From Sciurus carolinensis (lineage: Eukaryota > Chordata > Mammalia > Rodentia > Sciuridae): a stretch of DNA of 64,000 nucleotides. The notes under the pieces were generated by a model. The model was given only the letters and a program-made list of their open reading frames with translations, did no database searches and had not been told where the DNA came from. Positions 47,231 through 57,703 of this stretch are shown here, in pieces (position 1 is the first letter of the stretch; each line of letters starts with the position of its first letter). The stretch is taken from contig NC_062213.1 in assembly GCF_902686445.1 (NCBI RefSeq), positions 139,150,491 through 139,214,490 on the forward strand. Reading direction: 5' to 3'. The translations under genes were made by a program, and so were the position numbers.

Positions 47231-49344
47231 TTTATTTTTGTAAAGATAATGTCCACAAAGAGTATAAGAAGTTAAGAAATCAAAAATATAATTAGAATGT
47301 AATGGCTCATGTAGTATCCTTCTTCTTTGTTTCCTCAGTCTATTGAAATCCTTTGTAATCAGTGCAAATACTACAGGCTCAAGAAATTTACCCCAGCTCC
47401 TCCCATCCATTCTCCTTCCAGTTGTAGGACTTATTTCTTTCTCGGTGAACTAAGAGCATGTTATATGTGCCTAACTTATAGTGCCTCTCATTTGAGCCTA
47501 TGCAATCCTGTCTTTTTCACCCCTGATTACCAATTTTCTTAGAAGCATAAATTCTGTCTGCGATGGCTAATTCTCAGCCTCTAGATCATTTACACATCAT
47601 AGGTACAAAATAAATGACTATAGGACAGAGGTGAGTTCATTCCACAATGTTGGAGGGTGGGGGAAGGACATTTTCTTTATTTTCTCTGAGCTCCACCCAC
47701 CAATAAGTGGAAAGTTAAGTCAGTTGGGAGTGCAGGGGAGAAACAAACACAGACAAGGAATCTGGCAACAAATACACTAGATTCTGATCACTTTACATTT
47801 TTACTCAGGGACAAGCCAATTTAGTTCTAGTGGGTGAGCAGCATACCAAAGAAATTCAATGATGAGCTCTGGAGTGACTTTGGGCAGGGGAAAGAGCCTC
47901 TCCAACCTCAGTTCTCTCATTTGTTCTAGAAGTTTGAATAGAAGAAATTTTAGCTGTAATAATCATTGGTATACTTTTTCTGCAAAGATGATTATGGGTA
48001 AGACTTTTAGTTTTTTCTAAGCCTGTTTCTTTCCTCACATCTAATCTCCTCATGTTGATTCTAGTACTTAATTTTGGGGTACACTCTTTATCACTGACAC
48101 AGGATATGTGCTGCTTGATTGACCCTCGCCCAATCTTTCTCTTGTCCCTAGTGAATATCCCTCTATTCTGAGATGAGATCAAATTATATCAGTCAAAATT
48201 TGCCCTTCTTGAAGTAGCAACATTTTACAGTGCACTAGATCGAAAGGCCAAAGTTCTTCAAAACTGGTCTGTCCCTAAGTAAAAATATAAAGCGATCAGA
48301 ATCTAGTATACTTGTTGCCAGATACCTTTTAGTATTTATTATGACTCTTGGTTTATTTGCATGTTTGTATAATGACAGCTTAACTAATTGTATTCTAGAA
48401 AAAAAGAAAATACATTATCTCTGTAACTGTTTCTAGAGCCAAAGTGATTTCTCTGCATTATACTATGAAATATGGGCCCTTTAGCCATAAAAGGCTTCCA
48501 CTCACAAGCTCACAGTTCGTAGCCTCCTTTCAGGAAAAATTCAGTTTCATTTTTAGCAACATTCTTCCAAGTACTAAGCAGTAAATTTTGCAGACAACTT
48601 GTTATGTAAAGACATAATCCAATGTGATCATTTTCTTTAACAAATAGATGCAAAAATAGAGACTAGAGAGTTCATCAGTTTCAGGCACAATCATTTACAT
48701 TCTTGCTTAAGTCTTTGTGAACTTACTCTTTGGTATGTGATAGTGGTCCTTTCATCTGTGGAAACTAAAGATAAAATGATTGATATTTGGCACATCATCA
48801 AGGTTAGGAACAGAATGGGCACAATTTGTTCACAGATTCTAAATATTTGAAAGTTTATATAAGTGCACGGATCCCTAACATGTTTGTAGTGGGGAAAAAA
48901 AAATGAGGATTGAGGTAAATACCTCACCTTTTGAAGTCAATACAAGGATAAATTCTGTCCTCCCAGCAAACATTCCAGAATGTCCTTGTCAAAGTTAAAA
49001 GTGCACAGGGTAGCCTATCTCCCTCTGAAAAAGGCACAACTCTCTCTTAATAAAAAAGAAACAGTTTTTTAAAAGTAAAAACAGTTGTAATGATTTCTGT
49101 ATTTCACATTGCTCTTTTATATGTATAAATTGGAATTCTTAAAGGGAGAATTCAAAATCTGAATAACAGTAGACATTTAATGGAGGATTGTTGAATAAAA
49201 AATGAATGAAAGGAAGATTCAAATGAAAGGAAACTTTAGGTATAGGAAAACAAGGGGATCTTGTGAATTTCTATGTAATATTTATATTCATAAGTCTTAA
49301 CCAGGACCACATATTTAACTCACATATTTATAGGGATCATTTAA
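47231..49344. other. Unique sequence, no gene seen
   Basis: A possible L2 tail lies around 47410-47625 (low confidence). The 108-aa minus-strand open stretch at 47856-48182 has no recognisable domain. Confidence 0.45.
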
Positions 49345-49500
49345 ATGCAAGGCAGAATGAGACTGTAAATGAAATAATGAGGTAAATATCTTCCCTATGT
49401 TTCTCAGATGAGAAAACTTGGGCTCAGAGAACTTAAAAGCCTACAAGTTTTGCTAGCATGTGACAAATTCCAAATTCTGTGGGTTTTAGCCACCCTTCTA
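49345..49500 (-). mobile_element. MIR SINE, antisense
   Basis: TCAGATGAGAAAACTTGGGC followed by TCAGAGAACTTAAAAGCCTA is the standard antisense MIR block (usually CAGATGAGGAAACTGAGGCT). Confidence 0.55.
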
Positions 49501-50660
49501 CAAATCTCCAGATAATTAATGTAAATAAATGTATGAATGAATGTGGCATCATTTCCTAAGTTTTACTATGAGGTGAGGTCTGCACCGAAAGCTTCATGTA
49601 CATTATCCACTCAGTTCTTAACAAAAATTATTTGAGTTATGTAATTTGGATAGGGAATTGATGCTTTGTTGTCATTACCATTTACCCTTCATTTTTATTA
49701 ACTGCTTTTATCTACTAATTTTGCTAATTTTGTTTACTTTATTCAGTATTACCTTCACTCATGCCTTCCTTGTGGGCACCTTGGCAGGATCTGTAGACAT
49801 CTGGCGAAGCCCACTGTGGCATGGCCAATCCATCCACCTGCAGTGTTGATTGTGGTACCATCACTAAACTGCAGTGGGCAGCAGCTTCTAGAAGAGCCAG
49901 CGGACTCATCATCTGCGGCAAGGCCATTCGTTTTGCTTAAATGAACGCCCTTTGTCTTCTACTGCCTTTTTCTTTAAAGAAAATATTAAATTGCCCTAAA
50001 ATTTGAGATTTGAAAAGGTTGGAAAGGCTATCCATACATGACCTTAGATTTGGTGGTGGTCTATGATACATGGAAAGCACTGCTTAATTATGAAGTAATT
50101 CCGAAGTACCAGTTGGGCCCTTTTCCTTGAAAGGAAACTTCAAATAAATGTCAAAAGGCCATCAATTATTGAATGCAAATTCAATGAGTTCATCTCTGTG
50201 TGTGGTATTTGATAAGAACAAAATTCAAAAGAAGATCATCTTCAATGCAGTGGGCTTGGAAGTTCTCCCTTAACTTTCTTTTTAGTTTACCATGTCTTTT
50301 GTGTTGATTCCCAAATTTCCTTTGCTACATTTTTCTTTGTAGCATTATTATTAGTCCTCCCAGACAGAGGCATAAGGTCTGTGTTTACCAAGTACTAATG
50401 CCTTCATTTGGGATCCCCATCTCTTTCTGACCTCACACCTGCTGATAAAGAGAAACAATTAAGTTCCAGACAAACATCTATTTCCCTTCAGAAGTGTTTC
50501 TTCACAGGCCAGATAGCCAGGAGGTCATCAAACACCCAATGCAGGTTTACTCTCCAGGACAAAGTGTGAAACCAGAATCTTGGGTCCATAGTGTGTTCTC
50601 ATGGTCAAACAGACAGGGTTTCCTTTGAAGAGAGACTAGCACCACCTACAAATTTCAGTT
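49501..50660. other. Unique sequence, unidentified GC-richer patch
   Basis: The segment 49760-49940 is less AT-rich than its surroundings and is open for 62 codons on the minus strand (49739-49927) and 67 on the plus (49646-49849). I do not recognise a product. It may be an old processed-gene or repeat fragment. Confidence 0.4.
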
Positions 50661-50674
50661 AAGAAGTAATTGCA
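50661..50674. repeat. Target-site duplication of L1-D, left copy
   Basis: AAGAAGTAATTGCA is repeated exactly at 57690-57703. The implied first nick, TTCTT/AACTG, is close to the L1 endonuclease consensus. Confidence 0.96.
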
Positions 50675-50682
50675 GGCGGGCC

Positions 50683-50692
50683 AAGATGGCGG
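50683..50692 (+). promoter_or_regulatory. YY1-like box at L1-D 5' end
   Basis: AAGATGGCGG, 9 bases from the element start. In human L1 a YY1 site at the same relative place fixes the transcription start. L1-C has GATGGCGG at the same position. Confidence 0.65.
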
Positions 50693-50959
50693 ACTAGAGG
50701 GCGGCTGCATTTCACGCTGCTCCGGGACGCAGGATTCAGGAGAGGAGATAGTGAGAGACTTGGGACCAGCTCAAAGCTGCCGGGTGAGTCTCTCCTGTTG
50801 GGGAGGCGTCCCGGATGGGGCGGTAGCCCCAGAACGCAGGGAGTTTGTGAAGTGGAGTTGCTCGGCGAGACGCCCCTCCCCCCGCTGGAGCGGTAAACAC
50901 GGACAACTGGGATCATCGTAGAGGAGGCAGCTCAGCATAGCGCTTGGACTCGAGCAGCC

Positions 50960-51700
50960 GCTGGGGCTCCGGGTGGCTGCCTGGGGAGGAGCTGCGTGGC
51001 GAGCTGTTTGGACCCAGAGTGACCGCTTCCGAACACCGGGGGATTCCCCGGAGGAGGAGGAGAGGCCCGGCGGGTCGCTTGGGTCTAGGAGTGACTGCAT
51101 CAGAGCCACGGGCGGTTGCCAGAGGAGGAGCTGCGTGGTGAGCTGTTTGAACTCAGAGTGGGCGCTCCTGAGCGCCGGGGGACTGCCCGGAGGAGGAGGA
51201 GGAGCGCGGCGGGACGCTTGGTCTGGGAGTGACTGCATCGGAACCGCAGGCGGTTGCCAGAGGAGGAGCTGCGTGGTAAACTGTTTGAACCCAGAGCGAG
51301 CGCTCCTGAGTGCCAGGAGGTTGCCTGGAGGAGGAGGAGGAGCGCGGCGTGTTGCTTGACCTGGGAGTGGCTGCATCAGAGCTGCTGGCGGTTGCCAAAG
51401 GAGGAGCTGCGTGACGAGCTGTTTGAACTCGGAGCAGCTGCTCCAGAACACTGGTGACCTGCCTGGAGGAGGAGAGCGGTGGGACGCTTAGCCTGGGAGT
51501 GACTGCATCAGAACCACAGGCGGTTGCCAGAGGAGGAGGCGAGTGGTGAGCTGATTGGACTAAAAGCAACCGCTCCTGAACACCGGTGGCCTGCCTGGAG
51601 GAGGAGCGTGGTGAGTCACCTGGTCTCGGAGCCACCGTTCCTGAACACCTGGGGGGCTACCCCAAGGAGGAGGAGGAGGAACAGGGCGGGTCACTTGGAC
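50960..51700 (+). repeat. Tandem ~138-bp units in L1-D 5' UTR
   Basis: The landmark GAGGAGCTGCGTG recurs with its GCTGCG part at about 50991, 51130, 51268 and 51406, and a diverged copy lies near 51538. Spacing is 132-139 bases. Each unit also carries TGCATC(A/G)GA(A/G)C and a GGCGGTTGCC(A) block. About five units are visible, the outer ones degraded. Confidence 0.9.
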
Positions 51701-52510
51701 TTGGAGTGACTGCCTAGGGCTACAGGTGGTTGGCGGGAGAAGGAGACCCGAAGTGAATTGTTTGGATTCCTAGTGACTGCGTCGGAAACCGGGCGGCTGT
51801 CCGGAGGAGGAGGTGTGTGGCGGGTCTCTGTGTCTCCGAGCTATTGTACGGGGCTCCAGGTGGTGGCTCAGGGGAGGGGATGCATAGCCAGGTGATTGGT
51901 GCAGAGCAGGGTCCCAGGAGCTAGGTGGCTTCTTGCTGGAAGAGCCGCACAGAGACACGCCTAGGGGCGGAGCGAAGTTTCCAGGGCTGCGGGCAGATTC
52001 TCTGGGAGAGGCAGCCTAAGGAGACTCGCCTGCGAAGGGTGAGGCTCCCAGGCCCAGGACGTAGGTCCGGGCCCCTGGGATCGTTGCAGAAGAAGACAGC
52101 CCAGCCCAGGAGGTAGTTGTAGATTGAGGGGAACCTCTAGGAGGGCAACTGACTAGCGAGACGTCCCCACCGAGTGACTCTTCCCGGCCGGGGGAGGTTT
52201 TCCCACAGGGACGGTAAAGCCAGAGACATAGGCACAAACAGGCCTTGCCTCAGCCCACAGTCTACTTCCCCATTGGATGACCATTGGTCAACAAGTGGAG
52301 GCACCTCCGCCCACTAGCAGGGAATATACGCCACCTGAGGGTTACCACACCTAGAGAGGCAGCTTCTTCGTGGAGCTCTGCATTATCAACCTCCTCCAAG
52401 ACTTCAGGCTACTGAAGGATAAGAGGGGATATACTAGCAATCTTCAGGGACATTATAAGTTGATAGAGGAAATCTGCAATATCTTAATGACCCACTGATC
52501 CCTGAACAAT

Positions 52511-53539
52511 ATGAGAAAACAAGGGAAGAAAATGCCCCAAACAAATCTAGATGTTACATCAATAAAATCCAACGACAGCATGGCAGAAGAAATGACAGAA
52601 AGGGAGTTCAGAATGTACATAATTAAAATGATTAGGGAAGCAAACGATGAGATGAAAGAGCAAATGCAGGCATTGAATGATCGCACCAATCGACAGTTAA
52701 CAGAGCAAATTCAGGAAGCAAAAGATCATTTCAATAAAGAGTTAGAGATATTGAAAAAAAACCAAACAGAAATCCTTGAAATGAAGGAAACAATAAACCA
52801 AATTAAGAACTCCATAGAAAGCATAACCAATAGGATAGAACAGCTGGAAGACAGAACTTCAGATATTGAAGACAAAATATTTAACCTCGAAAACAAAGTT
52901 GAACAAACAGAGAAGATGGTGAGAAATCATGAACAGAATCTCCAAGAACTATGGGATATCATGAAAAGGCCAAATTTGAGAATTATTGGGATTGAGGAAG
53001 GTTTAGAGAAACAAACCAAAGGAATGAACAATCTATTTGAAGAAATAATATCAGAAAATTTCCCAAATCTGAAGAATGAAATGGAAAATCAAGTCCAAGA
53101 GGCTTATAGGACTCCAAATACACAAAATTACAACAGACCCACACCAAGGCACATTATAATGAAAATACCTAACATACAAAATAAAGACAGAATTTTAAAG
53201 GCTGTGAGAGAAAAGAACCAAATTACATTCAGGGGGAAGCCAATACGGATATCAGCAGATTTTTCAATCCAGACCCTAAAAGCTAGAAGGGCCTGGAACA
53301 ACATTTTTCAAGCTCTGAAAGAAATTGGATGCCAACCAAGAATCTTATACCCAGCAAAACTTACCTTCAAATTTGACGATGAAATAAGATCATTCCACGA
53401 TAAACAAAAGCTAAAAGAATTTACAAAAAGAAAGCCAGCATTACAGAACATTCTCAGCAAAATATTTCATGAGGAAGAGAAAAAAACAAAGAAGCAAATC
53501 AGCAAAGGGAGGAATTATCCTAAAGGAACTGTCAAATAA
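52511..53539 (+). CDS. L1-D ORF1 protein (RNA-binding chaperone), intact
   Basis: 342 aa, close to the usual L1 ORF1p length. Start MRKQGKKMPQTNLD follows CCTGAACAAT, as in L1-A and L1-C. Residues ~40-150 are a charged heptad-type coiled coil (REANDEMKEQMQALNDR ... NRIEQLEDRTSDIEDKIF), the trimerisation region. Residues ~153-245 form the RNA-recognition domain (RPNLRIIGIEEG; PRHIIMKIPNIQNKDRILK). Residues ~246-330 are the C-terminal domain (ISADFSIQTLKARRAWNN; RILYPAKLTFKFDDE). Together these bind L1 RNA as a trimer and act as a nucleic-acid chaperone in the cytoplasmic L1 particle. No stop or frameshift is visible. ORF2 follows after 33 bases. Confidence 0.95.
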   Translation: MRKQGKKMPQTNLDVTSIKSNDSMAEEMTEREFRMYIIKMIREANDEMKEQMQALNDRTNRQLTEQIQEAKDHFNKELEILKKNQTEILEMKETINQIKNSIESITNRIEQLEDRTSDIEDKIFNLENKVEQTEKMVRNHEQNLQELWDIMKRPNLRIIGIEEGLEKQTKGMNNLFEEIISENFPNLKNEMENQVQEAYRTPNTQNYNRPTPRHIIMKIPNIQNKDRILKAVREKNQITFRGKPIRISADFSIQTLKARRAWNNIFQALKEIGCQPRILYPAKLTFKFDDEIRSFHDKQKLKEFTKRKPALQNILSKIFHEEEKKTKKQISKGRNYPKGTVK

Positions 53540-53552
53540 AGGAGGAACCAAG

Positions 53553-53570
53553 ATGTGTCAAAAATTTTAA
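53553..53570 (+). other. Five-codon mini-ORF between ORF1 and ORF2
   Basis: ATG TGT CAA AAA TTT TAA, ending 2 bases before the ORF2 ATG. It overlaps the GTG that would extend the ORF2 frame upstream to 53555. L1 ORF2 is translated by an unusual downstream or reinitiation route, so this short frame could matter. No evidence of function is visible. Confidence 0.4.
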
Positions 53571-53572
53571 AT

Positions 53573-56500
53573 ATGAACCAAATGACTGGGAATACAAATC
53601 ATATCTCAAGAATAACCCTGAATGTTAATGGCCTGAATTCATCAATCAAAAGACATAGACTGGCAGATTGGATTAAAAAGAAAGATCCAACAATATGTTG
53701 CCTGCAAGAGACTCACCTCATAGGAAGAGATACCCATAGACTAAAGGTGAAAGGATGGGGAAAAACATACCATGCACATGGGCTCAGCAAAAAAGCTGGA
53801 GTATCCATCCTCATTTCAGATAATGTGGACTTCAAGCCAATGTTAGTTAGAAGGGATAAAGAAGGACATTTCATACTGCTTAAGGGAAGCATAAATCAGC
53901 AAGATATAACAATCATAAACATCTATGCCCCAAACAGTGGCTCATCCATGTATGTTAAACAAATCCTTCTCAATTTTAGAAACCAAATAGACCATAACAC
54001 AATAATACTAGGTGATTTTAACACGCCTCTTTCACCACTGGACAGATCTTCCAAACAAAAATTGAACAAAGAAACCATAGATCTCAATAACACAATCAAT
54101 AATTTAGACTTAACAGACATTTATAGAATATACCATCCAACCAAGAGCGAATACACTTTCTTCTCAGCAGCACATGGATCCTTCTCTAAAATAGACCATA
54201 TATTATGCCACAAAGCTAATGTCAGCAAATACAAGAAGATAGAGACACTACCTTGTATTCTATCAGATCATAATGGATTGAAGTTACAAATTAATGAAAG
54301 AGTAAAAAACAGAAACTACTCCAACACCTGGAGATTAAACAATATGCTACTATATGATGAATGGATAACAGAAGATATTAGGAAGGAAATTAAAAAATTC
54401 TTAGAGGTAAACGAGAACAAAGAAACAACATATCAAAATCTCTGGGACACTATGAAAGCGGTACTTAGAGGAAGATTTATTTCATGGAGCGCATTTAATA
54501 AAAGAAGTAAAACTCAAAAAATAAATGACCTAACACTACAGCTCAAAGCCCTAGAAAAAGAAGAACAGACCAACACCAAAAGTAGTAGAAGACAGGAAAT
54601 AGTCAAACTGAGAGCTGAAATCAACGAAATTGAAACGAAAGAAACAATACAAAAAATTGACAAAATAAATAGTTGGTTCTTCGAAAAAATAAACAAAATT
54701 GATAAACCTTTAGCCACACTAACAAAGAGAAGACGAGAGAAAACCCAAATCACTAAAATTCGGAATGAACAAGGAAATATCACAACAGACACGACCGAAA
54801 TACAAAACATAATTAGAAGCTATTTTGAAAACCTATACTCCAACAAAATAGAAAATTTCGAAGACATCAACAGGTTTCTAGAGACATATGAATTGCCTAA
54901 ACTGAACGAGGAGGACATACACAATTTAAATAGACCAATTTCAAGTAATGAAATAGAAGAAGTCATCAAAAGCCTACCAACAAAGAAAAGTCCAGGACCA
55001 GATGGGTTCTCAGCCGAGTTCTACAAAACTTTTAAAGAAGAACTCATTCCAATACTTCTCAAAGTATTCCAGAAAATAGAAGAGGAGGGAACTCTCCCAA
55101 ACTCATTCTATGAAGCCAATATTACCCTGATTCCTAAACCAGACAGAGACACATCGAGGAAAGAAAATTTCAGACCAATATCCTTAATGAACATCGACGC
55201 AAAAATTCTAAACAAAATTTAGCAAATCGCATACAAAAACATATTAAAAAGATAGTGCACCATGATCAAGTGGGTTTCATCCCAGGGATGCAAGGTTGGT
55301 TCAACATCAGAAAATCAATAAATGTCATTCACCATATCAATAGACTTAAAGTCAAGAATCACATGATTATTTCGATAGATGCAGAAAAAGCATTTGATAA
55401 AATACAGCACCCCTTCATGCTCAAAACACTAGAAAAAATAGGGATAGTGGGAACATTCCTTAACATTGTAAAGGCCATCTACGCTAAACCCATTGCTAAT
55501 ATCATTCTAAATGGTGAAAAACTGAAAGCATTCCCTCTAAAAACTGGAACAAGGCAGGGATGCCCTCTTTCACCACTTCTATTCAATATCGTCCTTGAAA
55601 CTCTAGCCAGAGCAATTAGACAGACCAAAGAAATTAAAGGGATACGAATAGGAAAAGAAGAACTCAAACTATCCCTATTTGCTGATGATATGATGGTATA
55701 CTTAGAGGAACCAGGAAATTCCACCAGAAAACTTTTAGATCTCATAAGTGAATTCAGTAAAGTAGCGGGATATAAGATCAATGCACATAAATCGAAGGCA
55801 TTTTTATATATAAGCGATGAATCTTCAGAAAGAGAAATTAGGAAAACTACCCCATTCACAATAGCTTTGAAAAAAATAAAGTATTTGGGAATCAATCTCA
55901 CAAAAGAGGTGAAAGACCTCTACAATGAGAACTACAGAACACTAAAGAAAGAAATTCAAGAAAACCTTAGAAGATGGAAAGATCTCCCATGTTCTTGGAT
56001 AGGAAGAATTAATATTGTCAAAATGGCCATACTACCAAAAGTGCTATACAGATTCAATGCAATTCCAATTAAAATCCCAATGATGTACCTTACAGAAATA
56101 GAGCAAGCAATTATGAAATTCATCTGGAAGAATAAAAAACCCAGAATAGCTAAAGCAATCCTTGGCAGAAAGAGTGAAGCAGGGGGTATCGCAATACCAG
56201 ATCTTCAACTCTACTACAAAGCAATAGTAACAAAAACGGCATGGTATTGGTACCAAAATAGACAGGTAGATCAATGGTACAGAATAGAGGACACGGACAC
56301 AAACCCAAATAAATACAATTTTCTCATACTAGACAAAGGGGCCCAAAATATGCAATGGAGAAAAGATAGCCTCTTCAACAAATGGTGCTGGGAGAATTGG
56401 AAATCCATATGCAACAGAATGAAACTAAACCCATATCTCTCACCATGCACGAAACTAAACTCAAAATGGATTAAGGATCTCGGAATCAGACCAGAGACCT

Positions 56501-57405
56501 TGCATCTTATAGAAGAAAAAGTAGGTCCAGAGCTTCAACATGTCGGCTTAGGACCAGACTTCCTCAACAGGACTCCCATAGTACAAGAAATAAAAGCAAG
56601 AATTAATAACTGGGATAGATTCAAACTAAAAAGCTTTCTCTCAGCAAAGGAAACTATCAGCAATGCAAAGAAAGAGCCTACAGAGTGGGAGAAAATCTTT
56701 GCCAATCATACTTCAGATAGAGCACTAATCTCCAGAATCTATAAAGAACTCAAAAAACTCTACACCAAGAATGTAAATAATCCAATCGACAAATGGGCTA
56801 ACGAAATGAATAGACACTTCACAGAAGAAGATGTACAAGCAATCAACAAACATATGGAAAAATGTTCAACATCTCTAGTAATAAGAGAAATGCAAATCAA
56901 AACCACCCTAAGATTCCATCTCACCCCAATTAGAATGGCAATTATCAAGAATACAACCAACAACAGGTGTTGGCGAGGATGTGGGGAGAAAGGTACACTC
57001 TTACATTGCTGGTGGGGCTGCAAATTAGTGCAGCCACTCTGGAAAGCAGTGTGGAGATTCCTTAGAAAACTTAGAATGGAAACACCATTTGACCCAGCTA
57101 TCCCACTCCTTGGCCTATACCCAAAGGACTTAAAATCAGCATATTACAGAGATACAGCCACATCAATGTTCATAGCTGCTCAGTTCACAATAGCCAGATT
57201 GTGGAACCAACCTAGATGTCCTTCAATTGATGAATGGATAAAGAAAATGTGGTATATATATACAATGGAATATTACTCAGCCATAAAGAACGATAAAATT
57301 ATGGCATTTGCAGGCAAATGGATGAAGTTGGAGAATATCATGCTAAGTGAGATAAGCCAATCTCAAAAAACCAAAGGAAGAATGATATCGCTAATAAGTG
57401 GATGA
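53573..57405 (+). pseudogene. L1-D ORF2 (endonuclease/reverse transcriptase), one frameshift
   Basis: Start chosen at ATG 53573 ([10 protein letters not shown]), matching L1-A and L1-C. A GTG further up at 53555 is less likely. Allowing for one missing base it spans 1,277 codons, near the human 1,275. Endonuclease residues are all present, each +3 from human: N17, E46 (QETH), Y118, D148 and N150 (GDFN), D208, and H233 in SDHN. RT motifs: [41 protein letters not shown], and catalytic FADDM (D705, D706 after frame correction). A cysteine-rich end, [18 protein letters not shown], begins at C1133. The first frame ends at TAG 55220-55222, because a T-run that is four long in L1-C is three long here (55218-55220). 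After that the frame is open to 57405. Confidence 0.93.
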
Positions 57406-57660
57406 TGACACATAATGGGGGGTGGGAAGGGTTAGTGTTGGGGTTGGAGTAGGGTTTAGGGAGGGGGGCAGGAATGGAGGAAGGAAGGACTGTATAGATG
57501 GAGGGGAAGGGTGGGAGGGGAGGGGGGGAAGGGGAAAAAATGGCAGAATGAATCAAACAACATTACCCTATGTAGATTTATGATTACACAAATGGTATGC
57601 CTTTACGCCAAGTACAGACAGAGAAACAACATGTATCCCATTTGTTTACAATTTTATAAT
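57406..57660 (+). other. L1-D 3' UTR with G-rich, telomere-like block
   Basis: Near 57416-57468 it has GGGGGGTGGG, AAGGGTTAGTGTTGGGGTTG and GAGTAGGGTTTAGGGAGGGG: degenerate TTAGGG-type units with many G-runs. Another G-rich block lies at 57500-57535. The final CATTACCCTATGTAGATTTA and ATTTGTTTACAATTTTATAA match the reverse of L1-B and L1-C ends. Confidence 0.88.
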
Positions 57661-57663
57661 AAA
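57658..57663 (+). terminator. L1-D polyadenylation signal
   Basis: AATAAA formed at the junction of the 3' UTR and A-tail, typical of L1 ends. Confidence 0.7.
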
Positions 57664-57689
57664 AAAAAAAATCAAAAAAAAAAAAAAAA

Positions 57690-57703
57690 AAGAAGTAATT
57701 GCA
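57690..57703. repeat. Target-site duplication of L1-D, right copy
   Basis: AAGAAGTAATTGCA, exact copy of 50661-50674. Confidence 0.96.

Larger units (their letters stand above)
50675..52510 (+). promoter_or_regulatory. L1-D 5' UTR / internal promoter
   Basis: A CpG-rich leader of 1,836 bases. It opens with a YY1-like box (50683-50692). The ~138-bp tandem array lies at about 50960-51700. The distal part (52000-52510) resembles the L1-A leader, ending in the shared CTGAACAATATG start context. Presumably this is the RNA polymerase II internal promoter and a target of CpG methylation. Long stop-free stretches on the minus strand (50771-51451, 51153-51635) come from the repeat and have no known domain. 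Confidence 0.88.
50675..57690 (+). mobile_element. L1-D: young, nearly intact full-length L1
   Basis: 7.0 kb between perfect 14-bp duplications. Order: 5' UTR 50675-52510 with tandem ~138-bp units, ORF1 52511-53539, ORF2 53573-57405 with one frameshift, 3' UTR 57406-57660, and an A-rich tail to 57690 (one TC interruption). The 5' UTR keeps many CpG dinucleotides, whereas those of L1-A and L1-C have fewer. This, together with perfect duplications, an open ORF1 and a single ORF2 lesion, points to a recent insertion. L1 is the autonomous non-LTR retrotransposon that copies itself by target-primed reverse transcription and also mobilises SINEs. Confidence 0.97.

Noticed and set aside
50771..51635. 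Long minus-strand open frames (226 and 160 aa) rich in proline, serine and glutamine
   Set aside because: They come from the ~138-bp tandem unit of the L1-D 5' UTR read backwards. The unit lacks stops in one antisense frame, so length is a repeat artefact. No known domain is visible.
53555..53572. ORF2 beginning at 53555
   Set aside because: That codon is GTG. The ATG at 53573 aligns with the ORF2 starts of L1-A and L1-C and puts the endonuclease residues at a constant +3 offset from human L1.
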